A stretch of DNA of 64,000 nt from Arthrobacter sp. SLBN-112 (GCF_006715225.1 NZ_VFMU01000001.1:744001-808000); one strand, 5' to 3'. Shown: positions 39,266-48,381, counted from the stretch's first letter. Numbers and translations are program-made. Notes: generated by a model not told the origin, from the letters alone.

Positions 39266-42200
39266 TCAGATCAGCGCGTCCGACAGGTGGTTCGGGGTGC
39301 CGAACCGGTGCCCGGTGATGCTGACGGCCTGTTCGTGCAGGAACGGCAGCAGTTCCACGCGTCCTGCCTCGGTGACGGCGTGGGCGTAGATGGCCAGGTC
39401 GGGCCGGCCGCCGGTGGCCTCAGCCAGCGCCGAGGCGTCGCCGCCGATCAGGCGGATGCGGGCACCGGACAGCTTGCCGGCGGAGGCGAGGTGTCCCGCC
39501 GAAGCCAGCCAGCCGGCGTCGGACTCCACCATCACCTCGATGTCCTGTGCGGTGAGCACGGAGCGCAGCTGGGCGGGAAGTTCGACGGCGGAGGACACGG
39601 TGACTGCGGATCCCGCCACAACACCGGCGGCCACGGTCCGGACAAGGTGCGCCAGCGGCGCGCCTTCGGACAGCCGGATGGTGACCGGCAGGCTGCGGTA
39701 GCGGAAGATGTTGCGCTCGGCACTCAGCCCGGAGACATCCTTTGCCGTGCCGAACTCCCCAGCCCATGCTGCGGCGTCGGAGGCCAGGGCACGCTGCACG
39801 GACTCGAGCTCGGCCGGCTGCAGGGCGGAGCCGGCCGCGTTGAGGATGCGGCTGACGGCCGGGTGTGTGATGGATGCCGTGGCGGTGCTGGCCGCGGGGG
39901 TCCAGTCACCCAGGCCGGCCAGGTAATTGGGGCCGCCCGCCTTGGTGCTGGCGCCGACGGCGGACTTCTTCCAGCCGCCGAAGGGCTGGCGCTGCACGAT
40001 GGCACCGGTGATGCCGCGGTTGACGTAGAGGTTGCCGGCCTGGATGGTATCCAGCCAGATGCCCAGTTCCTCCGAGTTCAGCGAGTGCAGGCCGGCGGTG
40101 AGGCCGTACTCAATCTGGTTCTGGATGGCGATGGCCTCTTCCAGGGTGTCCGCGGTCATGACGCCCAGGACCGGGCCGAAGAACTCGGTCAGGTGGAAGT
40201 AGGAGCCGCGCTTGACGCCGTAGCGCACGCCCGGGCTCCAGAGCCGTCCGGTGTTGTCCAGCTTCTTTGGTTCCACCGCCCAGTTCTCGCCGTCACCCAG
40301 TGTGGTGAGGGCGTTGAGGAGTTTGCCGTTGGCGGGCTCGATGATCGGGCCCATCTGGCTGGTGGGATCCTCCGGATAGCCCACCTTCAGCGAGGTGACG
40401 GCGTCGATAAGCTGGTTGTGGAACCGCTTGGACCTTGCCACGGAGCCCACCAGGATCACCAGTGAGGCGGCGGAGCACTTCTGGCCGGCGTGGCCGAACG
40501 CGGAGTAGGCCACGTCCTTGGCCGCTAGGTCCAGGTCGGCGCTGGGGGTCACGATGATGGCGTTCTTGCCGCTGGTTTCGGCCAGCAGCGGCAGGTCCTT
40601 GCGGAAGGAGCGGAACAGTTCGGCGGTTTCGTAGCCGCCGGTGAGGATCACGCGGTCCACGGCCGGGTGGCTGATCAGCTGCGTGCCGAGCTCCCGCTCG
40701 CCGAGCTGCACCATGGTCAGCACGCCCTTGGGCACGCCGGCTTCCCACAGCGCCTCCACCATGACGGCGCCGCTGCGGGCGGCCTGCTTGGCGGGCTTGA
40801 TGACGACGGCGGAGCCGGCGGCGAGTGCCGCGAGGGTGGATCCTGCGGGGATGGCGACCGGGAAGTTCCATGGCGGCGTGACAACGGTGAGCTTGGCTGG
40901 GACGAACGTGGCGCCGTCGACCATGTCCAGCTTGCGGGCGGACTCGGCGTAGTAGTGGGCGAAGTCCACGGCCTCGCTGACTTCCGGATCGCCCTGGTCA
41001 ATGGTTTTGCCGGTTTCGCTGGCCATGACCTCCAGGAGGTCGGCCCTGCGCGCTTCCAGGATCTCGCCGGCCCGGTGCAGGATTTCAGCGCGTTCGTTGC
41101 CGGAGAGTTCACCCCAGGCCTTGCCCTTGTCCACGGCATTGGCGATGGCTGAGTTGAGGGTTTCTTCGTCGTTGATGAACGCGCCCTTCACCGAGGCGTT
41201 GCCCAGCGTGGAGGACGCGACGCGTTCCAGGATGGCGCGTCCCCAAGTGCGGTTGGCGGGCAGGGATGGATCGGTGTCCGGGGTGTTCTGGAAACCGCTG
41301 TGCGGCATGGGCTCCGGGGGCAGGTTGCGGTCCTGGCGGCGGTTGGGCTGCGGAACAATGTTGTCCAGGGCGTCCAGCGAGGAGAGGAAACGCTGCTTTT
41401 CGCGCTCGAAGAGCGTTTCGTTTTCGCTGAGTTCGAACACCGCGGACATGAAGTTGTCCTGGCTGGCGCCTTCTTCCAGGCGGCGGATCAAGTAGGCGAT
41501 GGCCACGTCGAACTCGGCCGGGTGCACCACCGGCGTGTAGAGCAGCAGGGAACCTACGTCCTTCTTGACGGCCTCGGCCTGGCCCTGCGCCATGCCCAGC
41601 AGCATCTCGAACTCGATGCCGGATTCCACGCCGCGCTGCTTGGCCAGGAGCCAGGCGAAGGCGATGTCGAACAGGTTGTGGCCGGCAACGCCGATCCGGA
41701 TGTTCTTGATCCGCTCAGGGTGCAGGGAGTAGTTGATGACGCTCTTGTAGCTGGTGTCAGAGTCCTGCTTGGAGCCCCAGGTGGCCAGCGGCCAGTCGTG
41801 CAGCGAGGACTCCACCTGCTCCATCGGCAGGTTGGCACCCTTGACCACGCGGACCTTGATGCCGGCGCCGCCCTTGGCACGGCGTTCAGCGGCCCAGTCC
41901 TGCAGGCGGATCATGGCGGACAGGGCATCCGGAAGGTAGGCCTGGAGCACGATGCCGGCCTCAAGGTCCTTGAACTCGGGCTTGTCCAGGATCCTGGTGA
42001 AGACCGCGATGGTCATGTCCAGGTCCTTGTACTCCTCCATGTCCAGGTTGATGAACTTGGCCTTCTTACCCGGGCCGGCGAAGGAGTTGGCGCGCTGGAA
42101 GAGCGGGGTGAGCTTTTCGACGACGTGTTCCACGGCTTCGTCGAAGGCCCAGGCCGAGTGCGGGGCAACGGTGGAGGAGACCTTGATGGAGACGTAGTCG

Positions 42201-42772
42201 ACGTCGGGGCGCGCCAGCAGGGTGTGGGTGCCCTCGAGCCGGCGGGAGGCCTCGTGCTCCCCCAGGACTGCCTCGCCCAGGAGGTTGACGTTGAGCTTGA
42301 TGCCGTCCTTGCGGATCTTGGCGATGGCCGGGCCCAGCTTGGCGTCGGTAGCGTCAACGATCAGGTGTCCCACCATCTCGCGGAGGACTTTGCGGGCGAT
42401 GGGGATGACCACCTGCGGCATCACCGGGGCCATGGTGCCGCCCAGTGCCACGGCGCTGCGCATGTACCAGGGCAGGAAGGCCGGTACCTTCGGGGCCAGG
42501 GCGGCCAGGTTGCGGGCTGCCACGTTCAGGTCCTCGGGGCGGACCACGCCGTCCACGAAGCCAACGGTGAATTCCAGGCCGTTGGGGTCCTTCAGGACGC
42601 CGGCGAGCTGCTGGGCGGAGGCGTCCACCGGGACCTTGGCGGCCTCGGTGAGCCAGCGCCGGACCAGGGCCACTGCGTCATTGGCGAGGGCCTTTGCCTG
42701 GGGGACGTCGACGTCAACGGTCTGCTGTGCGGTACCGGTGGAAACTGCTGGTTCCATTGCAACGTGGGTCAT
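39266..42772 (-). CDS. putA: Bifunctional proline dehydrogenase/P5C dehydrogenase
   Basis: The 1168-residue enzyme oxidises proline to glutamate. The N-terminal part holds the FAD-binding proline dehydrogenase barrel, with KVRVVKGANLPMEQVE and VAIAYLIRRLEEGASQDN (the substrate-binding RR pair). The C-terminal half is an aldehyde dehydrogenase with TPPWNFPVAIPAGSTLAAL, ETSGKNAIIVTP and GHAGQKCSAAS (catalytic Cys). No ribbon-helix-helix DNA-binding domain precedes it, so it is not self-regulating as in enterobacteria. ATG 42772 is selected; an extra 49 codons upstream lie over the promoter. A promoter/operator at 42839-42873 is shared with the permease gene. Confidence 0.95.
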   Translation of the reverse strand: MTHVAMEPAVSTGTAQQTVDVDVPQAKALANDAVALVRRWLTEAAKVPVDASAQQLAGVLKDPNGLEFTVGFVDGVVRPEDLNVAARNLAALAPKVPAFLPWYMRSAVALGGTMAPVMPQVVIPIARKVLREMVGHLIVDATDAKLGPAIAKIRKDGIKLNVNLLGEAVLGEHEASRRLEGTHTLLARPDVDYVSIKVSSTVAPHSAWAFDEAVEHVVEKLTPLFQRANSFAGPGKKAKFINLDMEEYKDLDMTIAVFTRILDKPEFKDLEAGIVLQAYLPDALSAMIRLQDWAAERRAKGGAGIKVRVVKGANLPMEQVESSLHDWPLATWGSKQDSDTSYKSVINYSLHPERIKNIRIGVAGHNLFDIAFAWLLAKQRGVESGIEFEMLLGMAQGQAEAVKKDVGSLLLYTPVVHPAEFDVAIAYLIRRLEEGASQDNFMSAVFELSENETLFEREKQRFLSSLDALDNIVPQPNRRQDRNLPPEPMPHSGFQNTPDTDPSLPANRTWGRAILERVASSTLGNASVKGAFINDEETLNSAIANAVDKGKAWGELSGNERAEILHRAGEILEARRADLLEVMASETGKTIDQGDPEVSEAVDFAHYYAESARKLDMVDGATFVPAKLTVVTPPWNFPVAIPAGSTLAALAAGSAVVIKPAKQAARSGAVMVEALWEAGVPKGVLTMVQLGERELGTQLISHPAVDRVILTGGYETAELFRSFRKDLPLLAETSGKNAIIVTPSADLDLAAKDVAYSAFGHAGQKCSAASLVILVGSVARSKRFHNQLIDAVTSLKVGYPEDPTSQMGPIIEPANGKLLNALTTLGDGENWAVEPKKLDNTGRLWSPGVRYGVKRGSYFHLTEFFGPVLGVMTADTLEEAIAIQNQIEYGLTAGLHSLNSEELGIWLDTIQAGNLYVNRGITGAIVQRQPFGGWKKSAVGASTKAGGPNYLAGLGDWTPAASTATASITHPAVSRILNAAGSALQPAELESVQRALASDAAAWAGEFGTAKDVSGLSAERNIFRYRSLPVTIRLSEGAPLAHLVRTVAAGVVAGSAVTVSSAVELPAQLRSVLTAQDIEVMVESDAGWLASAGHLASAGKLSGARIRLIGGDASALAEATGGRPDLAIYAHAVTEAGRVELLPFLHEQAVSITGHRFGTPNHLSDALI

Positions 42773-42838
42773 GGTTTTTCCCGATCTTTCTGGCTCTGGG
42801 AGGAGGTCTTTCCACCAGTATGAGCTTCCGCTCACATA

Positions 42839-42873
42839 AGATAAAGCGATCTTTTCCAACCAATACAGGTTAG
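42839..42873 (-). promoter_or_regulatory. putA promoter -10 (TTATCT) with CTAAC-type operator
   Basis: On the minus strand TTATCT (42839-42844) is the -10 box, about 65 bases before ATG. Seventeen bases away on the plus-strand count is CCAAC-N8-GTTAG (42856-42873), nearly identical to the dyad in the permease/lysR region, at the same spacing. It fits a LysR-type T-N11-A site. Confidence 0.65.
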
Positions 42874-42919
42874 GAAAACCGATGCGTTGTCGGGCCTCCC
42901 ATGCGCCCTTAAACTCCAA

Positions 42920-43027
42920 GCGGCAAGCCCGTCCCCTCCCGTTGCTCCATCACTTTTGGTCCCTAAAACGGCTGTTTAGGGACCAAAAGTGATAGAGGAA
43001 CTGGTGTTGAGGGGCAGGGCTTGCCGC
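42920..43027. repeat. 108-bp nested palindromic element
   Basis: Core: ATCACTTTTGGTCCCTAAA (42949-42967) is a perfect 19-bp inverted repeat with 42975-42993 around a 7-base loop. Outer arms: GCGGCAAGCCC (42920-42930) pairs with GGGCTTGCCGC (43017-43027), continuing imperfectly through CCCCTC/GAGGGG. Intervening arms are unpaired. It lies between putA and the permease with no U-tract, so more likely a mobile intergenic palindrome than a terminator. A CACTTTTGG copy recurs nearby at 43048-43056 on the minus strand. Confidence 0.85.
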
Positions 43028-43075
43028 GCGTCCCGGGACAAACCGCCAAAAGTGGGCGGGCGTCCGGAGGGAGGG

Positions 43076-44539
43076 TTAGCCGACTGGCCGGTGCATCTCC
43101 ACAATTTCCTGGTGCCGGGGGCTGTTGGGGTTCATCAGGGAGTGCTTGCGGCCGTAGCCGAAGTAGATGACCAGGCCGATGACCAGCCACACCCCAAACC
43201 GCAGCCAGGTTTCCCAGTGCAGCTGCAGCATCAGGAAGGCCGAGGCCAGGACACCGAAGGCCGGGACCAGAGGCATCAGCGGCAGGCGGAACGTGCGCGG
43301 CGCATCGGGGCGCTTGTAGCGGAAGATGATCACGGACAGGCAGACGACGACGAACGCGGCCAGGATGCCGATGTTGGTCAGGTCCGCGACCGCCTTGATG
43401 GGGAAGACGCCCGCCAGGAAAGCGGAGGCGATGCCGCCGATCCAGGTGACGCGCTGCGGGGTGCCGTGGCGGTCGGTCTTGGAGAACCAGCCGGGAAGCA
43501 GGCCGTCACGGCTCATGGAGAACCAGACGCGGGTGACGCCCAGCAGGAAGGTGAGCATCACGGTAAGGATGGACAGGACCGCGAACACGGAGATGATGGT
43601 GGCGATGACGGGCAGGCCTACCGAGGTGAAGGCGGAGGCGAAGCCGGCCTTGGGGTCGATGTCCTTGTAGTTCTGCATGCCGGTCAGCACCAGGGTGGCG
43701 GCAACGTAGAGCAGCATGGCGATGATGAGCGAGAGCACAATGGCCTTGGGCATATGCTTCTTGCCGTCCTTGGCTTCCTCGGCCGCGGTGCTCATGGCGT
43801 CGTAACCGAAAACTGCGAAGAAGACGGTGGCGGAGCCGGCAACCACTGGGCCGAAGCCGCTGGGCATGAACGGGTTGTAGTTGTTGGTGTCGATGTAGAA
43901 CACGCCGAGCCCGATGATGAAGAGGATCAGGATCACCTTGATGGCCACGGCGACGAGCTCGAACCTACCGAAGGCCTTGGTGCCGCGGGAGAGGATCCAG
44001 GTGACCAGGAGGCAGACCAGAATGGCGGGGATGTTGACGATGCCGCCCTTGCCCTCGTCTGCGGTGGAGGTCATCCAGGTGGGCAAATGGATGCCGATGC
44101 CGGACAGGAAGGCGTCAAGGTAGCCGGAGATGCCGATGGCCACCACGGCCACAATGGCGATGTATTCCAGCAGCAGGTCCCAGCCAATGAACCAGCCGAT
44201 CACCTCGCCAAGCGCTACATAGCCGTAGGTGTAGGCAGAGCCGGCGCGCGGGATCATGCCCGCGAACTCTGCGTAGGACAGGGCTGCGGCCGCTGAGGCC
44301 AGGCCTGCAATAAGGAAGGAAATCAATACCGCGGGCCCCACCCCGGGTGTACTTTCGCTGCCGGCGGCCACCAGTCCCGCAAGGGAAAAGATGCCGACGC
44401 CGATAATTCCGCCAACGCCGATGGCGGTGAGCTGCCACAGCCCAAGGGACTTAAACAGTCCGCTGTGCTTGTTTTCTTCTTCGATGTCATCAATGGGCTT
44501 TCGCCGCATGATCGATTGGCTCAAGTCTTTACTGCTCAT
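43076..44539 (-). CDS. APC-family amino-acid permease
   Basis: The 487-residue protein has about 12 helices and the cationic-amino-acid-transporter type APC motif LWQLTAIGVGGIIGVGIFSLAG, then SFLIAGLASAAAALSYAEFAGMIPRAGSAYTYGYVALGEVIGWFIGWDLLLEY and FFAVFGYDAMSTAAEEAKD. ATG 44539 has AGGAG six bases upstream. The promoter region shares a CTAAC-N8-GTTAG dyad and TTATCT -10 with putA at equal spacing, so the permease probably brings in proline or a related amino acid under the same regulator. Substrate remains inferred from that and not from the sequence itself. Confidence 0.88.
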   Translation of the reverse strand: MSSKDLSQSIMRRKPIDDIEEENKHSGLFKSLGLWQLTAIGVGGIIGVGIFSLAGLVAAGSESTPGVGPAVLISFLIAGLASAAAALSYAEFAGMIPRAGSAYTYGYVALGEVIGWFIGWDLLLEYIAIVAVVAIGISGYLDAFLSGIGIHLPTWMTSTADEGKGGIVNIPAILVCLLVTWILSRGTKAFGRFELVAVAIKVILILFIIGLGVFYIDTNNYNPFMPSGFGPVVAGSATVFFAVFGYDAMSTAAEEAKDGKKHMPKAIVLSLIIAMLLYVAATLVLTGMQNYKDIDPKAGFASAFTSVGLPVIATIISVFAVLSILTVMLTFLLGVTRVWFSMSRDGLLPGWFSKTDRHGTPQRVTWIGGIASAFLAGVFPIKAVADLTNIGILAAFVVVCLSVIIFRYKRPDAPRTFRLPLMPLVPAFGVLASAFLMLQLHWETWLRFGVWLVIGLVIYFGYGRKHSLMNPNSPRHQEIVEMHRPVG

Positions 44540-44641
44540 CAGGGACTCCTGCTCGGGGGTGCGACCCCGCCGCGGCACGCCAAGCAAACTGGCTGTGACG
44601 GGGGTAACTCGGTTTCAACAGTATGCGTGCGCGGTTGCGTT

Positions 44642-44676
44642 AGATAAAGTGGCTACTTCTAACCTATATTCGTTAG
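44642..44676 (-). promoter_or_regulatory. Permease promoter -10 (TTATCT) with perfect CTAAC-N8-GTTAG dyad
   Basis: On the minus strand TTATCT lies at 44642-44647. The dyad CTAAC-CTATATTC-GTTAG lies at 44659-44676, starting 17 bases from the box, exactly as at putA. A further GTTAG half-site follows at 44682-44686. The dyad lies 20 bases before the LysR start codon and could also autoregulate it. Confidence 0.7.
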
Positions 44677-44695
44677 TTTCAGTTAGGAATCCGTC

Positions 44696-45610
44696 ATGCT
44701 TGACGTTCGCAGGCTCCGGCTGCTCCGTGAGTTAAGCATCCGGGGGACGCTCGCCGAGGTGGCTGAGGCACTGCAGTACAGCCCGTCGTCGGTATCGCAG
44801 CAGCTGGCCCTCCTGGAGAAGGAAGTGGGCGTGGAACTGCTCCGGAAGACGGGGCGGCGGGTGCAGCTGACGCCCCAGGCCGAGGTGCTGGTGGCGCACA
44901 CGGCACAGCTGCTCGAAACCATGGAGCAGGCGGAGGCGGACTTGGCCGCATCCCTGACCACCGTCACCGGCACGGTCCGGATCGCGGTGTTCCAGTCCGC
45001 GGCGCTGGCCCTGATGCCGGACACCTTGACCCGGATGGCCGCCACCTATCCCGAGGTCCGGATCGAAATGATCCAGCGTGAGCCCGAGACCGCCCTGCAT
45101 GAGACGTGGGCGCGCGACTTCGACCTGGTGATCGCCGAGCAGTATCCCGGGCACGCTGCGCCGCGCTACCCGGAGCTGGACCGGATCAAGCTGACCACCG
45201 ACGCCATCCGGCTGGCTGTTCCCCCGGCGTCCGACGGCGGCTCCTCCATCCGTTCGCTGGAGGACACGGCGGAGCTCGCCTGGGTCATGGAACCGAGGGG
45301 TGCGGCGTCGCGCCACTGGGCGGAGCAGGCGTGCCGCAGCGCCGGCTTCGAGCCGGATGTCCGCTTTGAGACCGCCGACCTGCAGGCCCAGGCCCGGCTT
45401 ATCGAGTCCGGCAACGCCGTGGCCCTGATGCCGGACCTGGTGTGGACCGGCCGCGGCACCACGGCCCAGCTGCTGGAGCTTCCCGGCACGCCGCACCGCA
45501 CCATCTTTACCTCGGTCCGCCGCTCCAGCGCCCAGCGCCCCGCCATCCTGGCCGCCCGGGAAACCCTCGCTGCGGCCGCCGCCGCCGTGGCAAGGGACAA
45601 CGCCGGGTGA
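44696..45610 (+). CDS. LysR-family regulator, probably of proline catabolism
   Basis: The 304-residue protein has an HTH (MLDVRRLRLLRELSIRGTLAEVAEALQYSPSSVSQQLALLEKEVGVELLRKTGRRVQLTP) and a LysR effector domain (GTVRIAVFQSAALALMPDTLTRMAATYPEVRIEMIQ). AGGA is at a suitable distance before ATG 44696. It is divergent from the amino-acid permease. The CTAAC-N8-GTTAG dyad in its own promoter and at putA suggests it controls both, which would make it the local proline regulator. Activator or repressor is not determinable. Confidence 0.87.
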   Translation: MLDVRRLRLLRELSIRGTLAEVAEALQYSPSSVSQQLALLEKEVGVELLRKTGRRVQLTPQAEVLVAHTAQLLETMEQAEADLAASLTTVTGTVRIAVFQSAALALMPDTLTRMAATYPEVRIEMIQREPETALHETWARDFDLVIAEQYPGHAAPRYPELDRIKLTTDAIRLAVPPASDGGSSIRSLEDTAELAWVMEPRGAASRHWAEQACRSAGFEPDVRFETADLQAQARLIESGNAVALMPDLVWTGRGTTAQLLELPGTPHRTIFTSVRRSSAQRPAILAARETLAAAAAAVARDNAG

Positions 45611-45640
45611 CCGGCCGCCGTCGTCCGCGTGCCAACCTGC

Positions 45641-45715
45641 GAGGTCAGGCACCACTTCGTTGCGCAGGCGCACCCCCTGCGCAGTGAGATCCGGCATCGC
45701 TGCGCGGGCGTGCAC
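45641..45715. repeat. Degenerate direct repeats enclosing an 8-bp hairpin
   Basis: GAGGTCAGGCACC...TTGCGCAGGCGCAC (45641-45673) and GAGATCCGGCATC...CTGCGCGGGCGTGCAC (45686-45715) are similar. Between them TGCGCAGG (45661-45668) pairs with CCTGCGCA (45676-45683). The hairpin follows the LysR stop but has no U-tract. Confidence 0.5.
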
Positions 45716-45780
45716 GTGAAAGGCGTTATGTTTCCTGCGTCACTGCGGGTGAGGGGCCGCAGGTCTAGACTGGAGCCGTT

Positions 45781-46206
45781 ATGAATCGAACAATGTTCAA
45801 GTCCAAAATCCACCGGGCCACCGTCACGCACGCCGACCTGCACTATGTAGGCTCGGTCACCGTGGACCTTGACCTGCTCGAGGCTGCCGACATCCTGCCC
45901 GGCGAGCTGGTGTCCATTGTGGATGTCACCAACGGCGCGCGGCTTGAGACCTACACCATCGCCGGCGAGCGCGGCTCCGGCGTGATCGGCATTAACGGTG
46001 CAGCGGCGCACCTTATGCACGAGAACGACATCGTCATCCTGATTACGTACGCCCAGATGACCAGTGAAGAGGCCAAGGCCTACGATCCCCGCGTGGTCCA
46101 TGTGGACGCAAACAACCGGATCATCCAGCTGGGCAACGATCCCGCAGAGGGACTCACCCCCGGCATGATGCGCCCCCCTTTCGCGCTTAACAACGCCACC
46201 CTGTAA
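45781..46206 (+). CDS. panD: Aspartate 1-decarboxylase
   Basis: The 141-residue pyruvoyl enzyme converts aspartate to beta-alanine for pantothenate and CoA. The self-cleavage site HYVGSVTVD has Gly24-Ser25 in the normal position, and the conserved [29 protein letters not shown] and [14 protein letters not shown] follow. Length is typical of actinobacterial PanD. A TAGACT -10 box at 45766-45771 leaves only nine bases to ATG 45781, so the leader is very short. Confidence 0.96.
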   Translation: MNRTMFKSKIHRATVTHADLHYVGSVTVDLDLLEAADILPGELVSIVDVTNGARLETYTIAGERGSGVIGINGAAAHLMHENDIVILITYAQMTSEEAKAYDPRVVHVDANNRIIQLGNDPAEGLTPGMMRPPFALNNATL

Positions 46207-46257
46207 CCGGAGCGTGCGTCCCGGTCCAGTCCTCCGTTGTGCCCAAAAGGCTGATCC

Positions 46258-47184
46258 TTGCTAGGGGTGCTGGCGGGGTTTTTCGTGGTCTGGTGCATCA
46301 TCCTGGTGGGGTGGTTCGTGGGCCGGCGGAGAATCCTCGGCGATAACGCACGGCCCGTGCTCAGCGGGCTCACGTTCTTCGTCGCCAGCCCCGCACTGCT
46401 TTTCGAAACCCTCAGCAAGGCCCGCCTGCAGGAAGTGTTCGCCGAACCGCTGCTGGTTACCGCGGTGGCCGCCATTATTACCGCCGCCGCATTCTTCGCC
46501 CTCGCCAGGTTCTGGCTGAAGCGGGCACTCCCCGAAGCGCTGATGTCCGCCATGTCCGCATCGCTGGCAAACTCCGCAAACCTGGGTATTCCCATTGCGG
46601 TATATGTCCTGGGTGATGCCAGTTATGTAGCGCCGCTGCTGATCTTCCAGCTGGCATTCTTCACGCCAATGTTCCTGATGATCCTGGACTCGAGCACCAG
46701 CACGCACCGCACCACCGCAGTGGGGTTTTTCCTGATGATCCTGCGGAACCCCATGATCGTGGGTTCGGGCCTGGGGTTGCTGGTGGCCGGCACGGGCTTC
46801 CAGGTTCCGGCGCTGGTGATGGAGCCCATCCACCTGATCGGCGGCGCCGCGATTCCTGCCATGCTGATCGCTTTCGGGATGAGCCTGAACGGCACCCGCC
46901 CGCTGCAGGCTTCCGCCGGCCGGCGGGTGGACACGCTGCTGGCGAGCGGCTTCAAGCTGGCGGTCCAGCCGGCCCTTGCCTATGTTTTCGCCCGCTTCGC
47001 CTTGGGGATGGACGGGCACGCGCTGTTCGCGGTGGTGGTCACGTCGGCCTTGCCCACCGCTCAGAACGTGTTCGTGGCCGCCAGCCGGTACCAGACCGGG
47101 CTTACGGTGGCCAAGGACACCGTGCTGATCACCACCGTGGTGGCAGTGCCGGCGATGATCGGCGTCGCGCTCTTGCTGGCGTAA
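46258..47184 (+). CDS. AEC-family (auxin efflux carrier) transporter
   Basis: The 308-residue protein has about ten helices and the AEC pattern: VWCIILVGWFVGRRRILGDNARPVLSGLTFFVASPALLFETLSK, MSASLANSANLGIPIAVYVLGDASYVAPLLIFQL and AIPAMLIAFGMSLNG. Members export dicarboxylates, auxin-like or other small molecules. TTG 46258 is supported by AAAAGG seven bases before; GTG 46267 is an alternative. It follows panD on the same strand by 50 bases and may be co-transcribed, but no functional link is evident. Confidence 0.82.
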   Translation: MLGVLAGFFVVWCIILVGWFVGRRRILGDNARPVLSGLTFFVASPALLFETLSKARLQEVFAEPLLVTAVAAIITAAAFFALARFWLKRALPEALMSAMSASLANSANLGIPIAVYVLGDASYVAPLLIFQLAFFTPMFLMILDSSTSTHRTTAVGFFLMILRNPMIVGSGLGLLVAGTGFQVPALVMEPIHLIGGAAIPAMLIAFGMSLNGTRPLQASAGRRVDTLLASGFKLAVQPALAYVFARFALGMDGHALFAVVVTSALPTAQNVFVAASRYQTGLTVAKDTVLITTVVAVPAMIGVALLLA

Positions 47185-47226
47185 GGCTGCTTTACAACGT
47201 GACCACAACCGCAGCTTGGAGGGCTG

Positions 47227-48381
47227 ATGAACACTGTTCTTGACACCGTGGTGATCGGCGGCGGCGCCATGGGCTCTGCGGCCGCGTGGGCGTTGTCGCG
47301 CCGGGGCCGGCAAGTGACGCTGGTGGAGCAGTTCGGTCCGGGGCACAAGATCGGCGCGTCGCACGGGGCAACCCGAAACCTGAACCCCGGCTACCACCGG
47401 CCGGAGTATGTGGCCATGCTGGCCGAGGGGCTGGCGCTCTGGGACGAGCTGGAGCAGGAAAGCGGTACGCAGCTGCTGGCGCGCACCGGCATCGTCAACC
47501 ACGGCCCGGGCGGGGACCTCCAAATGGTTTCGGATGCCCTCACCGCTGCCGGGATCCGCGCCGAATTCCTGGACCCGGCGGAGGCCCAGGAACGCTGGCG
47601 CGGCATCCGTTTCGACCAGCAGGTCCTGCATATGCCCGACGGCGGCCAGCTCAACCCTGACGCGGCGCTGCCGGCTTTCCAGCGGCTGGCGGCCGCCCGG
47701 GGCGCCGAGATCAGGCACCACACCAAGGTGGTGGACTTCGAGGTGTTCGACGACGGCGTGCGGCTGACGCTGGAATCGGCTGCGGGCACCGAGGTGGTCA
47801 CGGCAGCGCAGGCAGTGGTGACGGCGGGCGCCTGGACGGAGAAGCTGCTGGAGATGGCTTCCGGCAGGGTTTCAGGCAAGGACGCCGCCGCGATCCGGAT
47901 TCCCCGGCTCAGGGTGACCCAGGAGCAGCCGGCGCATTTCCGGGTGGCGGACGCCGGCGCAGCGTGGCCCGGCTTCAACCACTACCCGGGCCCGGACTAC
48001 CGGGGCTGGTACTCCCCCGTCTACGGCATGCAGACCGCGGGCGAGGGCATCAAGGCCGGCTGGCACGGGGTGGGCCCGGTGGTGGATCCGGACCACCGGG
48101 ATTTCCGGCCCGAACCGACCCAGCTCGCAGCCCTGCAGGATTACGCGCGGCAGTGGTTGCCTGGAGTGGACCCCGATGACCTGGAGGCCATCAGCTGCAC
48201 GTACACCACCACGCCGGACGAGGACTTCATCCTGGACCGTGTGGGGCCGGTGGTGATCGGTGCGGGCTTTTCCGGCCACGGCTTCAAGTTCACGCCGGTG
48301 GTGGGGCGGATCCTGGCTGATCTTGCCACGGGGACCCGGCCCGCGCCGTCGATCTTCCGCGCGTCCCGCCAGGCACCCTAA
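47227..48381 (+). CDS. solA: FAD-dependent sarcosine oxidase/N-methyl-tryptophan oxidase-type enzyme
   Basis: The 384-residue flavoprotein has an N-terminal Rossmann FAD motif (TVVIGGGAMGSAAAWALSRRGRQVTLVEQ), HGATRNLNPGYHRPEYVAML as in MSOX/MTOX, and a C-terminal AISCTYTTTPDEDFILD whose Cys corresponds to the covalent-FAD cysteine of monomeric sarcosine oxidase, followed by GAGFSGHGFKFTPVVGRILADLA. It oxidises an N-methyl or secondary amino acid, with sarcosine, N-methyltryptophan or pipecolate as candidates. GGAGGGCTG precedes ATG 47227. The stop shares bases with the convergent exporter's stop. The choline operon lies 8 kb away, so sarcosine is plausible. Confidence 0.85.
   Translation: MNTVLDTVVIGGGAMGSAAAWALSRRGRQVTLVEQFGPGHKIGASHGATRNLNPGYHRPEYVAMLAEGLALWDELEQESGTQLLARTGIVNHGPGGDLQMVSDALTAAGIRAEFLDPAEAQERWRGIRFDQQVLHMPDGGQLNPDAALPAFQRLAAARGAEIRHHTKVVDFEVFDDGVRLTLESAAGTEVVTAAQAVVTAGAWTEKLLEMASGRVSGKDAAAIRIPRLRVTQEQPAHFRVADAGAAWPGFNHYPGPDYRGWYSPVYGMQTAGEGIKAGWHGVGPVVDPDHRDFRPEPTQLAALQDYARQWLPGVDPDDLEAISCTYTTTPDEDFILDRVGPVVIGAGFSGHGFKFTPVVGRILADLATGTRPAPSIFRASRQAP

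Noticed and set aside
42773..42919. 49-codon N-terminal extension of PutA
   Set aside because: It lies over the promoter and operator; the first family-like residues follow ATG 42772.
42949..42993. Rho-independent terminator of the permease gene
   Set aside because: The 19-bp stem is strong but neither side has a U-tract, and outer arms extend it into a 108-bp element, so it is listed as a repeat.
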